NCBI GenBank assembly: GCA_003049485.1
Contig: PYST01000459.1
Coordinates: 1-26,437, forward strand
Direction of reading: 5' to 3'
Source: Ophioceras dolichostomum
Lineage: Eukaryota > Ascomycota > Sordariomycetes > Magnaporthales > Ophioceraceae
DNA length: 26,437 nucleotides
Below the pieces are notes generated by a model. It was not told the origin of the DNA. It worked only from the letters and a program-made list of their open reading frames with translations, and searched no databases. Below are positions 18,464 to 26,437 of this stretch, in pieces. The position numbers were made by a program, and so were the translations under genes. Numbering within the stretch: the first letter of the stretch is position 1; each line of letters opens with the position of its first letter.

Positions 18464-21141
18464 ATGTGCGGAATTACAGCAAGCATTTGCCTCTGTCGGG
18501 GCCGAGCGGAGAACGGCTGCGCCACAGTGCCTTCCACCTCCAGCCCAACCTTCTCCAACCTACAAGCACAGCTCCAAGAGAGCGTGGCCAGTCTCCGCCA
18601 CCGCGGTCCTGACGCGGATGGCGTCTGGATCTCGAACGACGGCACCGTGGGACTTGGCCACGCCCGACTCTCGATCAACGACCTTCGGCCCGAGGGCGAC
18701 CAGCCCCTGCACAGCGACGACGGTCTCATCCACGCCATCGTCAACGGCGAGGTGTACGACCACGACAACTTGCGCGAGCAGCTCTCCCGTGAGCATGGCT
18801 ACGTCTTCCATGGCGCCAGCGACAGCGAGCTCGTCGTGGCGCTGTACAAAGTCTACGGCGCCCCGGCCTTCCTCGATCACATGCAGGGGGAGCTCGCCTT
18901 CGTGATATACGACGAGCGGGACGGGCGCATCATCGCCGGCCGGGACCGGTACGGGATCAAGCCGCTCTTCTGGACCGTGGTCGGCCCCAATGGCGAGTCG
19001 CAGAGGGCCACAGACGGGGATAGCAACCGCAAGAGGGAGGACCAGCGACTACTGTTCGCTAGTGAGATCAAGGGCTTCCTGCCCCTCGGCTGGAAGGCCG
19101 AGTGGGATGTCGAAGCCATACACAACGCCACCGCAACACAGCACACCTTCACGCTCTTCAAGGAGGTCCAGAAGATCCTGCCAGGGCACTGGATGGAGGT
19201 TAGTCGTGATGGGGATATCAAACACCACCAGTATTGGGAGGTGAAGTACAACAAGAAGGTAACGCGACATCAATGGCTCCTCCCCTCAATTAACCCTTGG
19301 CCCATTTCGTCGAAGACGTAGTCTAACGTGAGAACCCTGGCTTCATATACAGGACGAAGTCGAGACACGCTCAGTAGAGGAAATGATAACCGGCGTACGA
19401 GAACGGCTCGTCGATGCAGTGCGACTCCGACTACGCGCCGACGTGCCTGTTGGCATCTACCTCTCCGGCGGTATCGATTCTTCGGCCATAGCTGGGATCG
19501 CTCTGAGCTTGGCGAGAGAACAAGGCATCAAGCTAGGAAGCAAGGACCCTTCTGAACTCTTGACATGCTACACCATCAAGTTCGTGTCGTCCGCTGAATT
19601 CGACGAGTCCGGTGAGTTTATACTCTCAAGCCCGAGGGATGCCTTCCTCCCTTCCTTCTACCTACCTTCTCATCTCCCTGGGCAGAAACATAAGAGAGGT
19701 GACGGGCTCGCTTAACTCACAAACTCTCCCCTCCCTGCACGTAGATATTGCTGAACGAACAACGGAGTGGCTGGGCGTCAAGATGGAGAAGTGCGAGGTG
19801 GATGAAGCCGTCCTAGCCAACAACTTCGCCGACTCCATCTTCCACAATGAGCACATGCATTGGGACCTCAACGGGGTCGGGAAATTCGTCCTTTCGACCC
19901 TCCCGCGAACTAACGGCGTCCCCGTCATCCTAACCGGCGAGGGCGCTGACGAGCACTTCGGCGGCTACCCGTGGTTGATGCCCGAGTTCTTCCGCGAGCC
20001 CGACCACGCGCAGCCCGACCACCCCCTGACGCAGAACCCGGCCGTGCGCGAGAAGATGCTGGCGAGCATTACGCAGATGCTCCTCGGCGCGGCCAAGAAG
20101 CAAGGCATGAACATCCCCAGGGATTCTTACGCCAACACCTCCACCCTCAAAAGCGCAGCCGAGGTCACGGCCGCCGTGCAGGCCCAGCTCGCCTCCGCGG
20201 GGGCGGGCATCACCCCTGGCACCTTCTCCCCATGGGTGGGCGAGAGGTACGGCGAGATGTTCCCAGCCATCGTGCGTGCTACTCTGGCCACCTTCACGGA
20301 CGAAGCCAGGGCCAAGATGAGCGACGAATGGCATGCCCTCCACAGCGCTCTCTACCGCTGGATCAAGGGGCCCCTGGCGCACATGATGCTCACATGCCTG
20401 GGCGACCGCGCCGAGATGGCGCACAGCATCGAGGCGAGGCCGCCGTTCCTCGACCACAAGCTGTGCGAGTACGTCAATTCGCTGCCTCCAAGCGTCAAGG
20501 TATCCTTCAAGCCTCGCGAGCAGGAGGAGAAGGAGACGGAGGAGAGGGCTGTCGCTACGAACGGCGCCACCACCACCACCACCCACACAAACGGAACCGC
20601 CCACCCTAACGGCACGGCCCCCAACGATACAGCCAAAACCAACGGCACCTCTTCTCCCAACGGCACCTCTTCTCCCAACGGCACCTCTTCTCCCAACGGC
20701 ACATCTTCTCCCAACGGCACCACGAGCAACGGCAACGGCAGCGGCTACAAGCAGCACAACACATGGTGGGGCTCCATGGCAGGCCACGAATGGGACCTGT
20801 CAGAAAAATGGATCCTCCGGGAGGCGTGCCGCCCATACATCACAGACGAGCTGTACAAGAGGCGCAAGCACCCCTACACGGCCCCTCACGCGTTTCGTTA
20901 CGGGGGCATCATGCACACGATGCTACGGGAGCTGTGCACGGAGGAGGCGGTGCGGAGGCTAGGCTTTGTGGAGTGGGAGGTTGTCAGGGAGGCGCTTGAG
21001 GCGGCCTTTGAGAGGCCTGGGGTGGAAGGGGAGGACGGAAAGGCGGACGGACAGTCTTTCCGGAGGCTGTTGTGTATTGGGTCTTGGGTCGTGCTGGGGC
21101 AGCGGTTTGGGGTCAAGACTGCAGCGGCTGGAGACTTTTGA
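18464..21141 (+). CDS. Asparagine synthetase-like (glutamine-hydrolysing) amidotransferase, three exons
   Basis: Proposed CDS is join(18464..19258,19353..19611,19745..21141), 816 aa. The start is fixed by MCGI, since Cys2 is the N-terminal nucleophile of class II glutamine amidotransferases. The glutaminase domain (residues 2 to about 215) has RHRGPDADG (45-53), NGEVYDH (94-100), SDSE (119-122) and GRDRYGIKPL (159-168). The synthetase domain has the PPi-loop SGGIDSS (303-309), the GEGADEHFGGY block and WILREACRPYI near the end. The enzyme should move ammonia from glutamine to an ATP-activated carboxylate, classically aspartate to asparagine, in the cytosol. It is longer than housekeeping Asn synthetases (roughly 550-600 aa), mostly because of a hydrophilic insert at about residues 610-690. 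Introns of 94 bp (CTAAC branch) and 133 bp restore the frame in phases 0 and 1. It may be an accessory paralogue acting on another substrate; the neighbours do not show which. Confidence 0.92.
19259..19352 (+). other. Asparagine synthetase-like intron 1
   Basis: The intron runs GTAACG to ATACAG in phase 0, with a CTAAC branch site at 19323-19327. Confidence 0.85.
19612..19744 (+). other. Asparagine synthetase-like intron 2
   Basis: The intron runs GTGAGT to CACGTAG in phase 1. Removal joins DES to DIAERTTEWLG, continuing the synthetase domain. Confidence 0.85.
20641..20712 (+). repeat. In-frame 18-bp minisatellite, four copies (NGTSSP)
   Basis: The unit AACGGCACCTCTTCTCCC occurs four times with one substitution in the last copy, followed by a partial unit. 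It encodes residues 651-674 of the asparagine synthetase-like protein, within a longer Asn/Gly/Thr/Ser-rich insert. Eighteen bases keep the frame, so copy number can vary without breaking the gene. Confidence 0.95.
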
Positions 21142-24100
21142 GGGCGTGACTTCTACGGGAGCGGGAGGAGGGAAAAGGCAGGAGGGAGAATATTTGTTGG
21201 GAGGAGGATGGACTTCCTTCCGCGTGTGTTGTCGCTAACGTGCCATATGACATGACATGACCTGTTAGAATCAACACTCGTCCTTCCGGTTTTGTCGAGG
21301 TCTGTCCTCTTGACCGCTGGTTCCTGGCTCCTGACATCGTCCCCTACTGTTGCAGTGCGACTTACTCGTCCTTCTTTTTATAACACTATGATATTAGATG
21401 GAGAGGTACCTAGCCGCCTATGAGGTGTTGGAAAAAAGGATCACAAGATCTCGTATTTAGTCTTTCAGTTTTGTGGAATCCTTTCGCAACAATTATGGCA
21501 GGAGAATCCGTAGTGATCAATAGGAGATGTCCGATGATGGCAAAAGCAATGCAAGAGCATGTGAAAAAAATCTAATATAGGAGGAGCGATCTCTAGGAAC
21601 CGGCAGTGGCGGCAAGGTAGGTTAGGCTGTCTTTGGACTTCGACATAGACGGTATGAAGTAGTACTATTGAAAACGAGGTTTCGGTGAGCCGGATGTGGA
21701 AAAGCGCGGGTAACGCAAGGTAAGACAGCAGAGCGCGGACTGTCTCGTCATACACACCCCCACCTAGTACCTAGTACCTAGTACTATGTGGCACATGCCT
21801 GGTAAATATTGGAAAATAGATAAATGGCAAGAAATGATTATAACTGCCTCGGTAATGCCGGGATTGACCTGGGAAGCCTCGACTCCAGAGGGCTGGACTT
21901 CAGCCAAACAGTTCCGACACAAATTCGTGATACGACGACTCACGAAGATGTTCGCGGAACTTACCGTAACGGCAACTCTTAGGGTTTACCCAGCCGTTTA
22001 CTAATCTAATGGCGACTTTCGCTTTTTGGCAGGTGGTTGCGAAACGCATGACACCTTTTTGCGCCTTGCTTCATTGCGACCTGCCTGACTTGGATGCGAG
22101 AACCACTGAGAAATGTCGACAGTATTGAGCGTGACGAGAGCCTAGGTGCCCTGCCCTAGACTGAAAGGGGTGACTGAACCAAACGAACCACTCTTCTCCT
22201 TGGCGTAAGACAAAACAACAGAGGAGAAGGGTCAGTAGGTAAGTAGTAGAAAAAGAGACCCTGAGCCGTCCGTTGGAGCGCAGCCAATATTGGCACATTG
22301 GCATGCAAACTGCTGCAAATGTCCGCCGGGTCATTGGTCAGTCAGACTCACTCCAACGTCGCACAACATCCTAGAGGCGGGGAAGTTTGACCGACTCGAC
22401 CGGGAAGTTTCAGCGGTAGCCTCACTTGGTAGACGATGTCGGATGATAGTTTGCATGCAGGTGTCTTGGTCTCACATAGTAGGTAGCGAGTGAGGTAGTA
22501 TTTTAATATCGAAGATGTCTTGTCGGAGCGGCTCACACTGAGGCTGAACAATTCTCGTGACAGAACAATACGACTTGAAGGGAATTTTCGGGCTACCAGG
22601 TATCTATGCCAAGATTTACGAAGGACTCATTCTCTGTGGCAGCTCGGGAAATGAGCAAACAGGGAGCAGAGGCGCTGGGAGTCAGCCCTACAGAAATGTG
22701 CGAGAAGGCATCATTGCAGGTCCGAAGCTGGCGCTCAGCGCTAGCAAAGATGACATGACGGGTCCAGGGCTTGGCGCGACCTGATGATGGGATGAATGGA
22801 TGATGCGCGACCTTAAAACCCCCTTTTTTCACAGCTGACAGCGTAAGACACTACCTACTTACCACTCTTACAACTCTCAAGGTTGTGAGTCTCCTCCCCT
22901 TCATTCTCACAAGGGGCGTATGTAGAAAGGAGAAGTTGAAGTGAGTTTAAGCACTTCCGGTAGGTGAGCTGACCTCGCGGATCGGCGGAGAAATACACAA
23001 CATTCCCCGCGAGCCAAGGCACCGAGGCGCAGATGCCAAGATCTGACGTGCATCGTCAGGAGAAACAAAAACAACATCAGTCCTACCTAGAATCTAGAGG
23101 TACTCGCGCAGGTACCTACCTTCAGTTTGCCCGTACAACGTAGCCCAAAATATCAAATATTGAGAGTTGGGAGGGTAAGTGAGGTGGAAAACCGGGTCCG
23201 AATTGGGATGAGGCTCGCGGCGCCTCGGTTGTGCAGGCTTGGTATTGGACTTTGGTTTTATTCCTACATGCTCTCCATCCCTCCACTACCGGAGGCACTA
23301 CCGATCTCTCCCGGCATGCAGGGGATCGAGCGAATGCTTCCCCTCTCCCTGCTTGATGGGATAAATACCCCGCCATTCAGGGGTCGTGGCAGGGCAAATC
23401 ATGCAGGATGGACGAATAGCAATTCTCGCACTCAGTCGGACAGCTGCTCCGGTCCTGAAGGCTGAAATTTTTTGGGGGCTTGTGTTCTTACCTTTTCTCC
23501 GTAATTTTTCTCCGAACAACTCCTCTCCGTTAGTTTTCTCCGAAAATAACACGCTAATGCTAGGGCTGCCGGTCACCCCTGAGCCAAACAACGCAAAAGC
23601 TGCTAGCTGAACTGGGCTGATGCCATGTGGAGATTTCGCGAGTCCAATACGATGCAGACGCAGCCTCCAGTTCATCACCCGACTTCTTCACCGTTTCCGT
23701 ACTTCACAATAGAAGAGGTCACAGGCAGCCACTCGCTTCGCTGCCTGCCGCAATCGATACCACAAAGGGCATCTGCAATGGACGCACATTGCAGCCCAGC
23801 CTTCGGATATGATCCAGGGGTGAAAGAGAAGGACTGTCTTGACTGACGGCTTACAGCGCAGGATAGAACAAAAATAGGAGCAAGACTGCCCAAAGCCCAT
23901 GGCAACTCGCTGGAACAGGGCTTAGAACTAGTAGTCCTTCCTACCTCCAACAGATAGCGGTCGTCTGATACCGCATTCGCATTCGATGTCTGACTGGTGG
24001 GGGGGGCAAGGTCGGTACCCGGTCCGGCAGGCAGTTAGGATCGGCGTGAAGATGCTTCGGCGCCAAGCTCAATTCTAGAAACCAGCGAACCAGAGACAGG

Positions 24101-24421
24101 GGGACCTCGATACCTCAACGACAGGCCCCCACTGGTCCATATCTCGGAGTTAGCGCAAGCGACATGACAGAAAGCAATAAAAGCGAACGATGCATGCCGG
24201 ATGGTTCAACGCAACCTCCCGCCAATATCTTCACATCATCAGCAGCCCTAAGGATCCATAGTCTGCCTCGGCTGACTTTGCTGATCCGTGAGGGGGAGGG
24301 ATGGTCGAGTTCAAGGTGGACCAGAAGAAGGGACGAGGGACCATGAGTTCCTTGGCCCCTGGACGGGTCATCAGAAAGGCCGAAGAAAACCATCACGACC
24401 TCCTGAGCGCTCAAAATGATG

Positions 24422-24428
24422 TATAAAA
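24422..24428 (+). promoter_or_regulatory. TATA box upstream of the V8-like protease
   Basis: TATAAAA followed by a G-run lies 228 bases before the ATG. If it is used, the leader would be roughly 170-200 bases and would contain the tandem repeats at 24477-24566. Confidence 0.5.
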
Positions 24429-24476
24429 AGGGGAACAATCCGACCTACCCCTGGCATCACGACTCATCCGTCCTTA

Positions 24477-24566
24477 GACCTGGTCAGCAAGACCTGGTCA
24501 GCAAGCCATCCTCCCCGGCTTCAGTCCCCTTTTCAACCAAGTCCCCTTTTTAACCAAGTCCCCTTT
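24477..24566 (+). repeat. Short tandem repeats in the protease leader
   Basis: GACCTGGTCAGCAA is repeated twice in tandem (24477-24504). A 17-base unit GTCCCCTTTT(C/T)AACCAA is repeated twice (24524-24557), with a third partial copy to 24566. They lie between the TATA box and the start codon. Confidence 0.9.
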
Positions 24567-24655
24567 GCAGCGCCTCTCTCCTGCGAACTTACTATAGCGA
24601 CCGACCCCCTCTGCATCTCCACATACTCCCCGTTCCTCGCACCAGCCCACCCACC

Positions 24656-25570
24656 ATGCAGCTCAAGGCCCTTCTGGCCCTCGCGGCCCTCACCAACGCC
24701 GCCGTCCTCCCCCGCGGCGACGATGTCTACGACAACCTCCTTCCTAAGCCATACCCCCTGGACGAGAAGACGGCCCGCATCTTCGCCATCCCTAAGCCCC
24801 AGGAGGTCTTCTGGTCCGCCAAGGACCTCCTCAAGGCCGGCAACGACACCGAGGCGCCATTCCTGCGGCCCTCCACCAAGGCGACGGCCGACTCCGTCCT
24901 CCCAGGCCGCGACGTCCACGGCGCGGACGACCGCTTCCTCCAGACGTCGCTCTCGTACCCCTACGTTGCCATGGGCCGCGTCCGCATCACCTGGGACAAC
25001 GTCGCGTCCTGGTGCTCCGGCTCCCTCGTGGGCCCCCGCGTCGTCGCCATGGCACGCCACTGCCTCCACGCGGGCGCTTCTTACAGCTTCTCGCCCGCGT
25101 ACTACAACGGCGACCGCCTGCCCACTTCGAACGTCATCCTCACCATCTCGCTGGCGGGCACGGTCACCACCAACTGCGACTACCGCGACGACTGGGTGCT
25201 GCTCATCCTGTCCAACTCGCTCGCCGCCACGAGCGGCTACCTCGGCGCGCGCAACTGGGACAACGCCCTCGCGAACCAGAACGTCTTCAACACGTACGGG
25301 TACCCGCAGGACAAGTCCGCCACTGGCCAGCTGCCCTACGCGCACAACGGGTTTTCCGCCTGGCTGCCCGGCGGCTGCTCGAACGGCGGGCCCGTGTACC
25401 ACCTGGGAGACTCCTCGCCCGGCCAGTCCGGCAGCGCCGTGTACAGGAACGAGGCGGCCGGGCCGTACCAGTATGGCGTGCATGTGGCGAGCAACGCGGC
25501 CAACGGGCTGTGGGCGCATGGCCCGTCGTTTGTGAATGCTATTGTGTCGGCGAGGACGAACTACCCCTGA
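24656..25570 (+). CDS. Secreted V8-like (S1 family) serine protease
   Basis: A single exon encodes 304 aa. The signal peptide is about residues 1-16 (MQLKALLALAALTNAA). A propeptide-like region precedes the trypsin-fold core, which starts near residue 100. The catalytic triad is His135 in MARHC, Asp179 in YRDDWVLL and Ser258 in SPGQSGSAVY. Cys120 and Cys136 are placed like the disulfide that brackets the catalytic His, and Cys174/Cys241 may form a second. His276 in YGVHVASN sits where glutamyl endopeptidases have an S1-pocket histidine, so a preference for Glu/Asp is possible. The histidine motif ARHC differs from the usual AAHC. It probably acts outside the cell on host or environmental protein. 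Strong GC bias at third positions and uninterrupted reading support the call. The long antisense frame over it is a shadow. Confidence 0.9.
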   Translation: MQLKALLALAALTNAAVLPRGDDVYDNLLPKPYPLDEKTARIFAIPKPQEVFWSAKDLLKAGNDTEAPFLRPSTKATADSVLPGRDVHGADDRFLQTSLSYPYVAMGRVRITWDNVASWCSGSLVGPRVVAMARHCLHAGASYSFSPAYYNGDRLPTSNVILTISLAGTVTTNCDYRDDWVLLILSNSLAATSGYLGARNWDNALANQNVFNTYGYPQDKSATGQLPYAHNGFSAWLPGGCSNGGPVYHLGDSSPGQSGSAVYRNEAAGPYQYGVHVASNAANGLWAHGPSFVNAIVSARTNYP

Positions 25571-26229
25571 ATGTGAGCGGGTCGCACTCGTGTGTGGAAG
25601 ACGAGCTGGTTGAGGTGGTAGTGCGTGCGCGGTTCGATGTAAGAGCTAGCGTGGTTCAAAAGATGAATGAATCCGTGGAAGGGAAAAAGGTCCGAGGAGA
25701 GGGGATGAGGAGGCTGGGAGGAGGAGAGTCGTGGAGGTCTCTTGCCTTCTGATCTACTATCTGTCACATCATCACATTTCTCCTCATTTCTCCACTCGTG
25801 TATTTCAGTGTCGCTCACTACAATATTTCATTCCTGAATACAACATTACTTGCTGGCCGGCAAACAAAACTCTGAGCTGCCTTGGTGCCCCCTTGATTCA
25901 TGTTAGGTACCTACCATAGCGCGCGGTGCTTGTTTTTGAAGACGCTGCAGAGACGCCTTTCCCATATAACAAAACCAATCTCGGCATACGAAAAGTGTCG
26001 TCTGCGACGAAAGGGTAATGGGGAGGGAGAGTGGGCAGGGGAAAAAAAGAAAGGGAAAAAAACAACAATCGACAGTATGCCGTCTCGAAGCGGGCGCCTC
26101 ACAGGTGTACGATCGCTGAACACACCACCTCATGTTGTGACAACTGTACGGTAGGAATTACTCGCTCGACCATATGGCCATCTGTCAATTGTTGAAAGAA
26201 CACATCACGCTTCGACTTATCAGGGCTGG
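25571..26229. other. 3' flank of the protease gene
   Basis: AT-richer sequence with short unsupported frames. A GGTACCTACC motif lies at 25907-25916 and A-rich tracts at about 26041-26063. No gene was seen. Confidence 0.5.
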
Positions 26230-26391
26230 GAGCGGGGAGCACTCCCCGCAATACTTCTGGGGATCTATTTTCGATCAAAATCCCAGGCCCCCAACAGTGC
26301 CTGGGGACGGCTGATTAGGAAAAACGGTTGATTAGGAAAAATTCAGCCGTGACTTAATTTTACTAGCGTTTCACACCAAAATTGAAGTCAC
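26230..26391. repeat. Cluster of direct and inverted repeats, possible mobile-element terminus
   Basis: Four structures lie within 160 bases: a perfect 8-bp palindrome with 2-base spacer (GCGGGGAG/CTCCCCGC, 26232-26249); a CCCAGGC/GCCTGGG hairpin (26282-26305); a 17-base unit GG(C/T)TGATTAGGAAAAA(C/T) repeated twice in tandem (26309-26342); and a near-perfect inverted repeat GTGACTTAATTTT / AAAATTGAAGTCAC (26349-26391). This density is typical of transposon or MITE ends, but no family is recognised and the window ends soon after. Confidence 0.4.
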
Positions 26392-26437
26392 TACGGAATT
26401 GTGCATTTTTTTGATTGCCGCATAAGAGATCCCCGCT

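Larger units (their letters stand above)
21142..24655. other. 3.5-kb gene-poor intergenic region
   Basis: Only short frames with no signature, signal peptide or credible splicing were found. There are small repeats: TACCTAG units at 21766-21784 and four CTCCG-containing units at about 23491-23545. The right end carries the promoter and leader of the protease gene. No tRNA was seen. Confidence 0.55.

Noticed and set aside
19930..20787. Minus-strand frame of 285 codons inside the asparagine synthetase-like gene
   Set aside because: Shadow of a strongly GC3-biased exon; its Gly/Arg/Val repeats reflect the antisense of the minisatellite.
24533..25519. Minus-strand frame of 328 codons and plus-strand second frame (24723-25535) over the protease gene
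   Set aside because: GC-rich codon bias leaves other frames open by chance. Translations are Arg/Val/Gly-rich or Ser/Thr/Arg-rich without motifs, while the protease frame has a complete catalytic triad.
1..26437. CRISPR array, bacterial operons or prophage
   Set aside because: Introns, GPI signals and fungal families show eukaryotic DNA, and no regularly spaced repeats of CRISPR type are present.

Overview
The window looks like chromosomal DNA of a filamentous ascomycete, probably a pezizomycete of the Sordariomycetes type. The grounds are short spliceosomal introns of roughly 90-145 bp with GT..AG ends and CTAAC/CTGAC-like branch sites, GC-rich coding exons in AT-richer intergenic DNA, fungus-specific families (CFEM, BIM1/X325, cysteine-rich secreted proteins), GPI-anchor signals and remnants of LINE and Copia elements. 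The species cannot be named from the sequence. Ten protein-coding genes can be supported. Most needed splicing by eye, and no RNA gene was found.

Layout. 1-279: probable 3' end of a non-LTR retrotransposon with a (CTA)14 tail. 1342-1801 (+): 12-cysteine secreted protein with one intron. 2261-2788 (-): small secreted CFEM protein with two introns. 4774-5243 (+): small secreted protein with one intron. 5753-15128: a cluster of four divergent BIM1-like / X325 (LPMO-like copper-binding) proteins, called B1 (-, 5753-6547), B2 (-, 7455-8282), B3 (+, 9108-10063) and B4 (-, 13389-15128). A Ser/Pro-rich surface protein gene (-, 10682-11360) and a truncated Copia-type LTR (12259-12640) sit inside the cluster. 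18464-21141 (+): glutamine-dependent asparagine synthetase-like enzyme with three exons. 24656-25570 (+): single-exon secreted V8-like serine protease. 26230-26391: dense short direct and inverted repeats that look like a degenerate mobile-element end.

How the genes may work together. Nine of the ten genes encode predicted secreted or surface proteins. B1-B3 keep the two histidines expected of the X325/Bim1 histidine brace (His1 of the mature protein and a His about 50 residues on), and all four keep four cysteines. B2 and B3 end in GPI signals, B4 has a long Ser/Thr/Pro stalk with a hydrophobic tail, and B1 stops without an anchor. A CFEM protein (a family that binds haem or iron in several fungi) lies close by. 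The simplest reading, which is inference, is a surface and secreted metal-handling or effector cluster formed by duplication and diversification. B4 has lost the second brace histidine and probably a free N-terminal His, and all four lack the Asp normally found in the Cys-Ala-Asp strand of the family. The cluster may therefore mix copper-binding and non-copper members.

Gene-poor stretches (about 2 kb at 2789-4773, 3.3 kb at 15129-18463, 3.5 kb at 21142-24655) hold only short unsupported ORFs and no recognisable tRNA. This spacing is typical of accessory fungal regions.
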